A stretch of 64,000 nucleotides of DNA from positions 665,906-729,905 of the forward strand of contig NZ_KB849786.1 of the NCBI RefSeq assembly GCF_000369045.1, in the 5' to 3' direction. Source of the DNA: Acinetobacter pittii ATCC 19004 = CIP 70.29 (GTDB lineage: Bacteria > Pseudomonadota > Gammaproteobacteria > Pseudomonadales > Moraxellaceae). The stretch's first letter is position 1, and each line of letters opens with the position of its first letter. A program made the position numbers and the translations under genes. Below are positions 37,206-46,684 of this stretch, piece after piece. The notes under the pieces were generated by a model. It saw only the letters and a program-made list of their open reading frames with translations. It was not told where the DNA came from and did no database searches.

Positions 37206-37734
37206 GCTGTGCTTCTTGAACAGTTTTTTGATTGTTGCGTTGTTGCCCAGCTTTTAAGATGACTAACCATAGCTGCTTTTTCATTGGCTGACTTTGGGCA
37301 AAACTCAAACCACGTCTTGCTAAAGACTCAGCATTAGAATATTGCTGTTTATGATTTGCCGTAAGCGCAAGAAATAAATAAGTCTCAGCTGCTTGTGGTG
37401 CTAAACGCTGTGCTTGAAGTGCATAGCGCTCAGCCTCTGACCACTGTTGATTTTTATAAGCCTGCTGTGTTTTTTGCATTAAAACTTTAAATGCCGGTAG
37501 CTGGCTGCCATCATCACTAAAATGTTGTGGATTTTTCTGTTGAGGAACAATCACCTGTAAATTTTTACGTTGAATTTCTGGGTGATCATAAGGCGTAATT
37601 TTTACACCTGATGGAGTTTCCGTCTTTTTGACTGGAGGAGTAGGTGTTTTCTCTTTGGAGTCAGAATGATCAGGCAGAGTTGTACAGCCGACCATAAGAA
37701 CAGCACCAATATAAAAAACACCTTTCTTCAACAT
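37186..37734 (-). CDS. TPR-containing outer-membrane lipoprotein, LpoP-like activator of PBP1b
   Basis: A 182-residue lipoprotein. The lipobox is MVGC (Cys17), followed by a Pro/Lys/Thr-rich linker of about 50 residues and two tetratricopeptide-like repeats (about 95-170). It begins 21 bases after mrcB. In Pseudomonas the PBP1b activator LpoP has just this build and position, so a role as PBP1b cofactor is likely. The name is by analogy, and the match is by architecture, not measured identity. Confidence 0.78.
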   Translation of the reverse strand: MLKKGVFYIGAVLMVGCTTLPDHSDSKEKTPTPPVKKTETPSGVKITPYDHPEIQRKNLQVIVPQQKNPQHFSDDGSQLPAFKVLMQKTQQAYKNQQWSEAERYALQAQRLAPQAAETYLFLALTANHKQQYSNAESLARRGLSFAQSQPMKKQLWLVILKAGQQRNNQKTVQEAQQALKAL

Positions 37735-37755
37735 ATCCTAATTTCCTGTTAACGC

Positions 37756-40152
37756 TTAGTTGTTATAACTACCACTTGAAATTACTCGTGAGTTGTTTGA
37801 CAGATCTTGTTCCATCTGGTTTTCACTTTCACGAATATAACTGTCGGTATTATCATCCTGAGAGTCAGGAATTGTGTTATCACTTTGTGGCGTATATGTT
37901 GGATCAACTTGATAATAAGGTGCTCCACATGGCGTAGCACGGTGCGGAACCGTATGCGTTAGCATCGGAATATACATAGCACCATCACAAGCTTGAGCAG
38001 ATAAATCACCCGTTGCACGGTCAATCCACTGCCACTGTACTGTGTCTGGTTGACGTAGATTTACAGGCGTTTGACGTAATTGTTTCATCACATTAATCCA
38101 TACTGGCAATGCACCCGATGAACCTGTTAATCCAGTCACTTTGTTATCATCTAAACCTAACCACACTACAGCAACGTGGTTACCTGAGTAGCCCGCAAAC
38201 CATGAGTCACGTGTATCGTTAGTCGTACCTGATTTACCTGCCAATTTTAAAGCAGGAGACAAGCTATTATAAGCTGCGCGACCAGTACCCGAAGACATGA
38301 CCTGTTGTAGACCATAATTCATGATATAACCAACAGATGGATCAATGGTTTGTTGAACATTCAGGCCATAACGGTCAAGCAGGCGGCCATTGGCATCTAC
38401 GACAGATCGAATTGCACGAGTCGGATATTTAAAGCCACCTGTAGCAAAGTTCTCATAAATTCCAAGAACCTCCATTGGTGACATATTAACTGCCCCAAGG
38501 AAAATAGAAGGGTAGGCAGGAATGGTCGATTCAACACCAAACTTTCTTAAGTTGTTGGTAAATGTTGATAAACCAAACTCTTGACCCAAGCGCACAGCAG
38601 AAAGGTTATATGAATTTGCTAAAGCTTCGCTCAAGCTGACTACACCATGTCCGCCACCACTGTAGTTTTTAGGTGTCCAACTTTTGCCACCATCTACAGG
38701 GACACTAATCGGTGCATCTTCAATTTGGGTTGCCCAGTTGTAACGGCCAGATTCAATAGCACTTAAATAAATTACAGGTTTTAATAAAGAACCGACTTGG
38801 CGTTTCGCATCTACAGCGCGGTTAAAACCAGTAAAGTCTTGTGTAGAACCAACAGCGGCAACAAGCTCGCCGTTTTCTGGATGTGCAATCAGTACAGCAC
38901 CCTGTAAGTTTTTCAAACGTGCTGGGTTGCTGTTTGCCAAGCGGTCTACTGAAGCTTTAAAAGCATTTTGAACTTGAGTTTGAGTAATTGGGTCTAAAGT
39001 CGTAAAAATACGTAAGCCCTGATTAGTTAAATCACTTTCTTGATATTCTGTGCGTAATTGACGACGCACGATATCTAAAAAGTCAGGGAATTTTGCAGGG
39101 CCTAAACTTGGCTTATTTAACACATTTAAAGGACGTGCAATTTCATCTTCATATTCTGCTTGAGTTAAATAACCCATTACACGCATGTTATTTAACACGG
39201 TATCGCGGCGTTTTTTTGCACCTTCAGGATTTTTCCAAGGATTATATAAAGAAGGGCCTTGCACTAAACCAACTAAATAAGCTTGCTGTGCAACGCTAAG
39301 CTCACGTAAAGGTAAACCAAAATAAAATTGAGAAGCCAAACCATAGCCATTAATTGAGTAGCTACCATTTTGGCCTAGATTTACTTCATTTAAGTAGGCT
39401 TCTAAAATTTCATCTTTGCTGTAATGCAGCTCAATGAGTAAAGCCATTAATGCTTCATTAACTTTACGTTTTAATGTGCGTTCAGGTGTGAGATAGAAGT
39501 TTTTAACTAATTGCTGAGTCAGGGTTGAACCACCTTGACGTTTACCACCTGTGATATTACTCACTAATGCACGGGCAGTGCCACGAATTGAAATACCGTG
39601 ATGATGATAGAAATTACGGTCTTCTGTTGAAATTAAAGCTTCAATAAGTGGTTTAGGGACATTATTCAGTTTAATGAGAACACGGTCTTCATTATGTTGA
39701 GGGTAGATCCCTCCAATCAGAAGTGGCTCTAGTCGCGCAACACCCGTTGAAGAAGGTTTTGTACTTCTAACTTCAGCAACTTGGTCATTTGCAAAACTTA
39801 ACTCTAGGACTTGTTCGGGTTCAACACTGTCGCCGTAATCAAAACCACGCGTGTGGATATACATATTGCTACCCTGAGCAACATAGGTTCCAGACTTGTC
39901 ATAATTACTTGAAGTTTTGTAACCCAAGAGTTTTAATTCTTGAGTGAAATTTGCTTGGGTAATAGGGGCGTTATTATAAATTTCCAAAGGACGTGCAAAC
40001 ACTTTGGCGGGAATATCCCACCGTTGTCCTTCAAATTTTTCACGGATAATATTATCTAAACGAATCAGATAGATACTAAGAGCAATAAAAGCACCAATGA
40101 CCAAAATGGAAAAGATTAGTGCAAAGAAACCGATACCACGTTCAAACTTCAT
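37756..40152 (-). CDS. mrcB: Penicillin-binding protein 1B, bifunctional
   Basis: Class A PBP that polymerises and crosslinks peptidoglycan. The 798-residue protein has one N-terminal membrane helix (about 9-32) and a UB2H-like regulatory region (60-140). The GT51 glycosyltransferase has the catalytic glutamate in STEDRNFYHHHG near 180. The transpeptidase domain has SLLK near 454, SYN near 525 and KSGT near 640. The ATG at 40152 is chosen because the membrane anchor begins there; the frame reaches a TTG at 40176. The downstream LpoP-like gene probably encodes its activator. Confidence 0.94.
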   Translation of the reverse strand: MKFERGIGFFALIFSILVIGAFIALSIYLIRLDNIIREKFEGQRWDIPAKVFARPLEIYNNAPITQANFTQELKLLGYKTSSNYDKSGTYVAQGSNMYIHTRGFDYGDSVEPEQVLELSFANDQVAEVRSTKPSSTGVARLEPLLIGGIYPQHNEDRVLIKLNNVPKPLIEALISTEDRNFYHHHGISIRGTARALVSNITGGKRQGGSTLTQQLVKNFYLTPERTLKRKVNEALMALLIELHYSKDEILEAYLNEVNLGQNGSYSINGYGLASQFYFGLPLRELSVAQQAYLVGLVQGPSLYNPWKNPEGAKKRRDTVLNNMRVMGYLTQAEYEDEIARPLNVLNKPSLGPAKFPDFLDIVRRQLRTEYQESDLTNQGLRIFTTLDPITQTQVQNAFKASVDRLANSNPARLKNLQGAVLIAHPENGELVAAVGSTQDFTGFNRAVDAKRQVGSLLKPVIYLSAIESGRYNWATQIEDAPISVPVDGGKSWTPKNYSGGGHGVVSLSEALANSYNLSAVRLGQEFGLSTFTNNLRKFGVESTIPAYPSIFLGAVNMSPMEVLGIYENFATGGFKYPTRAIRSVVDANGRLLDRYGLNVQQTIDPSVGYIMNYGLQQVMSSGTGRAAYNSLSPALKLAGKSGTTNDTRDSWFAGYSGNHVAVVWLGLDDNKVTGLTGSSGALPVWINVMKQLRQTPVNLRQPDTVQWQWIDRATGDLSAQACDGAMYIPMLTHTVPHRATPCGAPYYQVDPTYTPQSDNTIPDSQDDNTDSYIRESENQMEQDLSNNSRVISSGSYNN

Positions 40153-40337
40153 AAAAATGAGATAAAACCCTAACAATGCCTGTAATGATGCGATAGCTTG
40201 TCATCAATTTGCAATGATAAAACTGTGAATAATTGGAAAACTTAGATTGAATTTTACAGCATCTTGTTGTTATGTTTTTTTAAATTAATCAGGTTAATGT
40301 TATTATAGCCAAGTATCGCAGCGGAGCTTACTCATTC

Positions 40338-41246
40338 GTGCAAATTTCACATAAGTCCTTCAGAAACGTCGGGTTAATCGGTCGACCAGATAAATCATCA
40401 GTAGTAGAAACACTATGTTTAATTCATGATCATTTGTTGAACCTAGGCTTAAACCCCATTTTTGATCAGGAAACTGCTGAATTAGTGCCTTATGATCATG
40501 CACAAATTGTAAGTCGTCATTTATTGGGTGAAGTTGCTGATTTAGTCATAGTTGTTGGAGGCGACGGTTCTTTACTCCACGCTGCTAGAGCTTTAGTTCG
40601 CTACAATACCCCTGTTATTGGTATCAACCGCGGGCGGTTAGGTTTTTTAACTGATATCAAACCTTCAGAAGCCATTTTCAAACTTGACCAAGTACTTCAA
40701 GGGCATTTCCAGCTTGACCGTCGTTTCTTGCTTGAAATGGAAGTACGAACAAATGGTGAAGTCATTTATGACGCCATTGCTTTAAATGATGTGGTTTTGC
40801 ACTCGGGTAAATCGGTACACATGATTGACTTCGAACTTAATATTGATGGTCAATATGTTTACCGCCAACATAGTGATGGTTTAATTGTTTCGACGCCAAC
40901 CGGATCAACGGCTTATGCATTGTCAGGTGGCGGCCCAATTTTACATCCAAGTATGGATGCTATTGCATTAGTTCCAATGCATCCCCATACATTGTCATCA
41001 CGTCCCATCGTAGTCGGTGGTCAAAGCGAAATTAAAATCGTTATTCGCGAAAATCGTGTGTTACCAATGGTGAGTGCAGATGGACAACATAGTGTCTCGC
41101 TCAATGTTGGAGACAGTTTACACATCCGTAAACACCCATTTAAACTAAGTTTATTGCATCCACCAGGTTATGATTTCTATATGGCCTGCCGTACCAAACT
41201 TGGTTGGAACCAAGATTTTGAATCTTTTCAAAGAGATGAATCATGA
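40338..41246 (+). CDS. nadK: NAD kinase
   Basis: Phosphorylates NAD to NADP in the cytoplasm. The 302-residue protein has the GGDGS motif (VVVGGDGSLLHAAR), the NE/D-type stretch LNDVVLH, and TPTGSTAYALSGGGPI, all diagnostic. It starts with GTG at 40338, with GGAG about 12 bases upstream. It overlaps yeaC by four bases and is divergent from mrcB. Confidence 0.96.
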   Translation: MQISHKSFRNVGLIGRPDKSSVVETLCLIHDHLLNLGLNPIFDQETAELVPYDHAQIVSRHLLGEVADLVIVVGGDGSLLHAARALVRYNTPVIGINRGRLGFLTDIKPSEAIFKLDQVLQGHFQLDRRFLLEMEVRTNGEVIYDAIALNDVVLHSGKSVHMIDFELNIDGQYVYRQHSDGLIVSTPTGSTAYALSGGGPILHPSMDAIALVPMHPHTLSSRPIVVGGQSEIKIVIRENRVLPMVSADGQHSVSLNVGDSLHIRKHPFKLSLLHPPGYDFYMACRTKLGWNQDFESFQRDES

Positions 41247-41515
41247 ATATTGAACAAATGCTATCTGTTTTAAACCCTGAAATTGTAGAGCGTTTAAAAA
41301 CAGCAGTAGAAATTGGTAAATGGCCAAACGGCGTTGTTTTAACTAAAGAGCAGCGTGAAACTTGTATGCAAGCTGTAATCGCTTGGGAGTTAAAGAACTT
41401 ACCAGAAGATCAGCGTAGCGGTTATATTGACCGTGGTACCAAAGAAGAAGGCGAAGAGTGTGATGATGATCATCACAAGCATGAGCCAGAGTTTAAACCT
41501 ATTCGTTTTGTTTAA
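41243..41515 (+). CDS. yeaC: YeaC-family protein (DUF1315)
   Basis: A 90-residue soluble protein of the DUF1315 family (MLSVLNPEIVERLKTAVEIGKWPNG). The C-terminal tail is rich in Glu, Asp and His (EECDDDHHKHEPE), which might bind metal. The function is unknown. It is translationally coupled to nadK by an ATGA overlap. Confidence 0.85.
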   Translation: MNIEQMLSVLNPEIVERLKTAVEIGKWPNGVVLTKEQRETCMQAVIAWELKNLPEDQRSGYIDRGTKEEGEECDDDHHKHEPEFKPIRFV

Positions 41516-41603
41516 AACTTAATAAGACAGAAAATTATTTTTGGTTATTCCATACAGCCTTATATAGCATGTTTTTCATAAGTTATAGCATATAGGCTTT
41601 TAT

Positions 41604-41695
41604 TACTTTTGAAGGATCAAAAGTAACCAAAAATCCTTTGTATCACTGACGATACTTCCTGTATCGCAGTGATACGGTCGACATCCATGTCGACC
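41604..41695. repeat. Cluster of three palindromic units, likely a REP-type intergenic repeat
   Basis: Three back-to-back dyads. TACTTTTGA-AGGA-TCAAAAGTA lies at 41604-41625. GTATCACTG-A-CGATAC-TTCCT-GTATCG-CAGTGATAC lies at 41640-41675. GGTCGACAT-CC-ATGTCGACC lies at 41676-41695. All have perfect arms. They lie between convergent yeaC and the YbiB-like gene, the usual place for dispersed extragenic palindromes. Other copies were not searched for. Confidence 0.65.
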
Positions 41696-41715
41696 TTCAC
41701 GATAGCATTTGTTAA

Positions 41716-42729
41716 CTACGAATTAAGATTGCTTAAATTTCGTGTATCCCATAACACTTTTGCTTTTTGCATCGCTTCTTCAAAACTAGCAACAACGCCC
41801 ATCGTATATAGCGCGATTCCGATGGTTTCTGTTACTGCTATTTCTCCGTATTCATGGTGCTGTTGACCAAGCCATACTGCTTTAAACGTTGCTAAATCTA
41901 ATTCTTCTTCAATTGGGCTTCGTTCAGGTGTGAGCTTTGGCAACTCATGTTCATAGAGCTCACCATTTTTAATACCACAAATGAGTGTTTTGGCATCTGG
42001 GTTTCTTTCAAATTCACCACCTTCGCCTTTAATAACGGCACTATTTTGATAGCCTAAGCGTAATGCGCTATGTTGGTGGGAAGTTCTGTAAGCAGGGTGG
42101 AATATTGCTTGTAAGGTAGCCTTAGCGTTAAAAGGATTAATTAAACGGGCCAAAGTATGAATAGGCGAACGCAATCCCATGACATTTCTTAAAGATATCA
42201 ATTCGCTTAAAACTGGTGAAATCACGTCTAGTGGTAAGTAAGCAAAATTTTGCTCTGCTAATTGTGTACGAACTTCTTGTTCAGAATGACAAATTTGATA
42301 ACCAAGATATTCTAAGACTTGCTCTGTATAAACACGGTTAAGCGTGTGACCTGACGCACCATGCATAACAATTTTATGGCCATGCTGGGCAAGCGTAAGA
42401 GCGGCTAATAAAAACCATGGATAGTGTTTTCGCTTACCTGCATAAGATGACCAATCTAAATCAACATCTAAAGGCTCAAAATGAAGCTGGTCTTTGGTTG
42501 CTTGAACGAAACCCGCGAGTTCTTCAATAGATTCTTCTTTAACCCGAAGCAGCATTAAAAATGCACCTAGCTGCACATCTAACACTTCGCCTTTTAAAAT
42601 CATGGTAAATGCTTGATAAGCTTCTTCATAGCTTAAAGAGCGAGATCCGGTTTTCCCCTTACCTAAAATACGGACATATTGAGCAAAGGGATGTTCAGCA
42701 TCTTTATAGATATTACGTTTAGTATTCAT
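41716..42729 (-). CDS. YbiB/TrpD2-like glycosyltransferase-fold protein
   Basis: A 337-residue protein related to anthranilate phosphoribosyltransferase (TrpD) but of the YbiB branch, which binds nucleic acid and is linked to DNA damage in E. coli. The N-terminal helical domain (SRSLSYEEAYQAFTMILKGEVLDVQLGAFLMLLRVKEESIEELAGF) and HGASGHTLNR in place of the TrpD glycine loop are typical. The catalytic GTGGD motif of true TrpD is absent, so it is not the tryptophan enzyme. It is a lone gene. Confidence 0.82.
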   Translation of the reverse strand: MNTKRNIYKDAEHPFAQYVRILGKGKTGSRSLSYEEAYQAFTMILKGEVLDVQLGAFLMLLRVKEESIEELAGFVQATKDQLHFEPLDVDLDWSSYAGKRKHYPWFLLAALTLAQHGHKIVMHGASGHTLNRVYTEQVLEYLGYQICHSEQEVRTQLAEQNFAYLPLDVISPVLSELISLRNVMGLRSPIHTLARLINPFNAKATLQAIFHPAYRTSHQHSALRLGYQNSAVIKGEGGEFERNPDAKTLICGIKNGELYEHELPKLTPERSPIEEELDLATFKAVWLGQQHHEYGEIAVTETIGIALYTMGVVASFEEAMQKAKVLWDTRNLSNLNS

Positions 42730-43232
42730 CGTAGTTCAAAACAATAAAAATGATGGGATGTAGGCAGCTCAAAATGAAATGTCCACAAGTATTTAATCAA
42801 TATGACATAAAAAGCTGCTGAAAAAATATCAAAAGTGTTTCTTATACTAAAGTCTTAAGGCTACCTGAGTGTTTTTTATGCGTATTAGCTAAAAAATTAA
42901 TCGAATCGTTATTTAATTCGAGTACACTTTCCCGTGCTTTTTTGAGCACTCATATCATAATTTTATGTGATTCTCCTATATCTTCAGCTTTTTATTGAAA
43001 AAGTAAGAGGTTATTTCTAGCTACTCAAAGTGGTTAGAAACTTCAGGTATTCTCCTGTTTTAGAAAACATTGATTTTGTTTTCATTGAGGTAGTAGGAAG
43101 GTTTTTTGTTCACAAAAAACCATTTCCCTTTTGCGGTGTTAATGTGAAAGGTTAGGGCTGTGTATTCGTAAAGAATAGACGTTTCATTTTGGTATTTCCA
43201 ACGGACTTGGAAATATAGATTGAAGTAAAGTT
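42730..43232 (+). promoter_or_regulatory. Long hairpin-rich gap and leader upstream of dctA
   Basis: About 500 bases with no gene. A candidate -10 (TATACT) lies at 42843-42848. Downstream, five stem-loops follow on the dctA sense strand. They are at 42934-42949 (GTGCT/AGCAC), 42988-43003 (CTTTTT/AAAAAG), 43062-43082 (GAAAACA/TGTTTTC), 43100-43121 (GGTTTTTTG/CAAAAAACC) and 43193-43215 (TATTTCCAA/TTGGAAATA). The last ends 17 bases before the ATG. No known riboswitch class is recognised. Confidence 0.5.
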
Positions 43233-44591
43233 ATGGCTAAAAAACCGATTTATAAATCACTTTATTTTCAGGTGATTATTGCGATTATTGCGGGTATCTT
43301 GGTAGGACATTTTTCCCCAAGCTCAACGCAAATTGTCAATGGTGTCGAACAGCATATTCCGGGGTTAGGTGAAAAACTCAAGCCATTAGGTGATGCCTTT
43401 ATTCGTTTGATCAAGATGATCATTGCTCCAGTTATTTTCTGTACCGTGGTAAGCGGTATTGCTGGCATGGAAAGCATGAAGTCAGTCGGAAAAACTGGCG
43501 GCGTTGCGTTGTTATACTTTGAAATCGTTTCAACAATTGCACTTCTAATTGGCCTTGTTGTAATTAACATTGCTAAACCGGGTGTAGGGATGAATGTTGA
43601 CCCTACCACTCTCGATACTTCGGGCATTCAAAAATACGTCAGTTCTGGTGAGTCACAATCTACCATTGATTTCTTAATGCACATCATCCCAGATACGGTA
43701 GTTGGCGCATTTGCAAATGGTGAAATCTTACAAGTCCTTCTTTTTGCAATTCTCTTTGGTTTTGCTTTACATAAGTTAGGTGATGCAGGACGTCCAGTTT
43801 TAAAATTTATTGATCAAGTTGCACACGTGTTCTTTAACATTGTGAATATGGTCATGAAATTAGCTCCGATTGGTGCATTCGGTGCAATGGCATTTACTAT
43901 CGGTAAATATGGTGTTGGTTCACTCGTACAATTAGGGCAGCTCATTATCTGCTTCTATATTACGTGCTTACTCTTTATCTTCTTAATTTTGGGTACAATC
44001 AGCCGTATTAGCGGATTCAGTATTCTTAAGATGATTCGCCTGATTCGTGAAGAGTTATTAATTGTACTTGGTACATCTTCTTCTGAATCTGTTTTGCCTC
44101 GCATGTTACGTAAACTTGAAATTGCAGGTTGTGAAAAATCTGTAGTTGGTTTGGTTATTCCAACAGGTTATTCATTTAACCTTGATGGTACGTCAATTTA
44201 TTTGACTATGGCCGCAATCTTTATTGCTCAGGCAACAAATACACAGCTTGATATTCAACATCAGATTACTTTGTTGTTGGTACTCTTAATTTCATCTAAG
44301 GGTGCTGCGGGTGTAACAGGCTCTGGCTTTATTGTTATGGCTGCAACTTTATCTGCTGTAGGACATATTCCAGTGGCAGGTCTGGCATTGATTTTAGGTA
44401 TTGACCGTTTCATGTCAGAAGCCCGTGCATTAACTAACCTTGTTGGTAACTCATTAGCAACGATTGTTGTTGCAAAATGGGTCGGTGCTTTAGATAAAGA
44501 TAAGCTAAATGATGCTTTAAACAATCCAGATGAAGTCGACAGAAAAATGATGGAGCAAAAAACTCCTCAAGTCGCTGAAGGTTTAGATTAA
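43233..44591 (+). CDS. dctA: C4-dicarboxylate transporter DctA
   Basis: Inner-membrane symporter taking up succinate, fumarate and malate with cations. The 452-residue protein matches E. coli DctA along its length. It shares SLYFQVI at the start, [28 protein letters not shown], the serine-rich [12 protein letters not shown] loop, [18 protein letters not shown], and [15 protein letters not shown] residues near the end. A hydrophilic insert of about 12 residues near position 35 is longer than in E. coli. The ribosome site is weak and lies next to a leader hairpin. It ends at a clear terminator. Confidence 0.93.
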   Translation: MAKKPIYKSLYFQVIIAIIAGILVGHFSPSSTQIVNGVEQHIPGLGEKLKPLGDAFIRLIKMIIAPVIFCTVVSGIAGMESMKSVGKTGGVALLYFEIVSTIALLIGLVVINIAKPGVGMNVDPTTLDTSGIQKYVSSGESQSTIDFLMHIIPDTVVGAFANGEILQVLLFAILFGFALHKLGDAGRPVLKFIDQVAHVFFNIVNMVMKLAPIGAFGAMAFTIGKYGVGSLVQLGQLIICFYITCLLFIFLILGTISRISGFSILKMIRLIREELLIVLGTSSSESVLPRMLRKLEIAGCEKSVVGLVIPTGYSFNLDGTSIYLTMAAIFIAQATNTQLDIQHQITLLLVLLISSKGAAGVTGSGFIVMAATLSAVGHIPVAGLALILGIDRFMSEARALTNLVGNSLATIVVAKWVGALDKDKLNDALNNPDEVDRKMMEQKTPQVAEGLD

Positions 44592-44610
44592 TTCAAATAA
44601 ATCTATATAA

Positions 44611-44637
44611 AAGAGGAAGCTTTGGCTTCCTTTTTTA
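44611..44637 (+). terminator. Terminator of dctA
   Basis: Stem AGGAAGC-TTTG-GCTTCCT followed by six T, 20 bases past the stop. Confidence 0.85.
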
Positions 44638-44754
44638 TTAGCTGACTGAAAAGTACAGTTTTAATGAGCAGCTATGTCATGACAGTAGCTTAAAAAATGA
44701 TTAGCATGCACAACAATCAGATTAGATAAAACAATAAAGCCGAAGGAAAATATT

Positions 44755-45900
44755 ATGTTGGCATACGATGCAGATTTAGAATTATTCCGTGATAATTTTA
44801 AACGTTTTATGAATGAGCATATTGCACCGCAATACGATCAATGGGAACGCGAAGGAATTATGCCACGTGCTGTCTGGAATCAACTGGGCGAAAATGGCTT
44901 TTTGTGTGTGGATGTTCCAGAAGAATACGGTGGTTACGGCGTACCAACCTATTATTCATTAATGTTGGTTGAAGAATCGGCACGTGCTGGTTTTTGTGCA
45001 TTATCAACGGCTATTTCTTGCCACTCTGAAATTGCTGCACCATATATTTTACATATTGGGACAGAAGAGCAAAAACAATACTGGTTGCCGAAAATGGTGA
45101 CAGGTGAAGTGGTTGGTGCAATTGGTATGACTGAACCTGGAGCAGGCTCGGATTTACAATCAATGCGTACTAGCGCTATTTTGCAAGATGACCATTATTT
45201 GCTAAATGGTTCTAAAACATTTATTTCAAATGGGCAACATGCTGACCTTGTGGTGCTTGCAGTAAAAACTGATCCTCAAGCGCGTGCGAAAGGGGTGTCG
45301 TTATTATTGGCAGATACTCATCTAGAAGGTTTTAAAAAAGGTACCAACCTCGACAAAATCGGTCTGCATTCTCAAGACACATCTGAGCTATTTTTTGACA
45401 ATGTTAAGGTTCCTAAAAACCAGTTACTCGGTCAAGCTGGACAAGGCTTTGCTTATTTAATGCAAGAGTTACCACGTGAACGTACAGCTATTGCATCTAC
45501 CGCAATTGGCGCTATTCGTGGTGCAATTGATTTGGCAACTGCTTATGTAAAAGAGCGTCATGCATTTGGTCAACCTATTTCACAGTTCCAAAATACACGT
45601 TTTGTTTTAGCACAAGCAAAAATTGATGAGCTTGCTACAGCTGCTTTTTACGAGAGAAACGTTGCTCTATATCAAGAAGGTAAACTTGATGTTGAAACAG
45701 CAGCAGCGCTTAAAAGTTTCAGCACTGACATGCAAATGAAAGTGGCAGACAACTTGCTGCAACTTTTTGGTGGCTATGGTTATATGACTGAATATCCAAT
45801 TTCACGTTTCTTTGTAGATGCACGTATTCAACGTATTTACGGTGGTACAAATGAAATTATGAAAGAAATCGTAGCGCGTGGATTAATTGGCAAAGCTTAA
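44755..45900 (+). CDS. Acyl-CoA dehydrogenase
   Basis: FAD enzyme making the alpha-beta double bond in acyl-CoA during fatty-acid or branched-chain breakdown. The 381-residue protein has the family signatures AIGMTEPGAGSDLQS and QLFGGYGYMTEYPISRFFVDARIQRIYGGTNEIMKEIVAR. The candidate catalytic glutamate lies in the GGTNEI stretch, as in short/medium-chain enzymes. It is a lone gene with ribosome site AAGGA, not in a beta-oxidation operon. Chain-length preference cannot be read from sequence. Confidence 0.9.
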   Translation: MLAYDADLELFRDNFKRFMNEHIAPQYDQWEREGIMPRAVWNQLGENGFLCVDVPEEYGGYGVPTYYSLMLVEESARAGFCALSTAISCHSEIAAPYILHIGTEEQKQYWLPKMVTGEVVGAIGMTEPGAGSDLQSMRTSAILQDDHYLLNGSKTFISNGQHADLVVLAVKTDPQARAKGVSLLLADTHLEGFKKGTNLDKIGLHSQDTSELFFDNVKVPKNQLLGQAGQGFAYLMQELPRERTAIASTAIGAIRGAIDLATAYVKERHAFGQPISQFQNTRFVLAQAKIDELATAAFYERNVALYQEGKLDVETAAALKSFSTDMQMKVADNLLQLFGGYGYMTEYPISRFFVDARIQRIYGGTNEIMKEIVARGLIGKA

Positions 45901-45911
45901 TTAAGCAGAGA

Positions 45912-45947
45912 AAAACAGCCTGTCCTAGAATGGGCTGTTTTGTTTTT
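45912..45947. terminator. Terminator between the acyl-CoA dehydrogenase and a lipoprotein gene
   Basis: 9-bp stem AAAACAGCC / GGCTGTTTT with a 12-base loop and a T-rich tail (+). The A-rich start serves the minus-strand gene too. Confidence 0.8.
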
Positions 45948-45949
45948 AA

Positions 45950-46576
45950 CTATTTGGTCTTCTGTTGAATGACAGGATAGTCTTGTTGTTTCGGTAATTG
46001 CTGTAATGCATGATTCATCTTTCTTAAAAACTCATCTGCTTCATATTGATGGAATGAATCTTCGGTGTATTTACTACGTTCTTGAAAGACGACACCACAA
46101 CCCGTTATTTTCATATTTTCAGGATTAAATGACCAATCATTTGGATTCTTTAATTTAATGTTTAAATCACTTTCACAGCTTTTCCATAAACGTAAAAATT
46201 CATTTGATAATTCTGCTTTAAATCCTCGTGCTGGATAGGCCGAGAAGCCTTTCATTTCGGGATTAGAAAACTGTATAAACATATCTACTGGCATACCGCC
46301 CCAAATGATTGCTATATCTGGTGGTAAATAGATGCCTGATAAATTTTTCTCTTTTAAAGCATGTGTTTGCTCAAATTTCTGTCTGAAATGTTGTGACTGA
46401 TATGTCAGCTTGGTTTGAGGTGGAATTGGAATGCCACGAACTTGATTACTGACAGTCGTCATATAGTACGGAGAATTATCCCTACCATTGCATCCTGCGA
46501 TTAGGGGGCAACCGCCACAAGCCGTTAAACTAAAACTTGTAATACCCAGTAAGCCTAAAACAATAATTTTATTCAT
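45950..46576 (-). CDS. Unknown lipoprotein
   Basis: A 208-residue protein with a signal peptide and lipobox LTAC (Cys20), followed by a cysteine-containing CGGCPLIAGC stretch. The rest is soluble and not recognised. It carries an IIWGGMPVDMFIQF hydrophobic strand and a KITGCGVVFQERSKY stretch. It is probably attached to the outer or inner membrane from the periplasmic side. It lies downstream of the esterase gene on the same strand with a 108-base gap, so cotranscription is possible but unproven. Confidence 0.75.
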   Translation of the reverse strand: MNKIIVLGLLGITSFSLTACGGCPLIAGCNGRDNSPYYMTTVSNQVRGIPIPPQTKLTYQSQHFRQKFEQTHALKEKNLSGIYLPPDIAIIWGGMPVDMFIQFSNPEMKGFSAYPARGFKAELSNEFLRLWKSCESDLNIKLKNPNDWSFNPENMKITGCGVVFQERSKYTEDSFHQYEADEFLRKMNHALQQLPKQQDYPVIQQKTK

Positions 46577-46684
46577 TCTATTTTACTGTTGTTATGACAT
46601 ATTGGGTCAGTATAACCAATCTATACATTAAGAGGACTATCTTTAAGAACAACGAAATAATCATCTTTAAATGTAATTATGTTT

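Noticed and set aside
41716..42729. Tryptophan-pathway TrpD
   Set aside because: It lacks the TrpD GTGGD motif and trp neighbours; it fits the YbiB branch.
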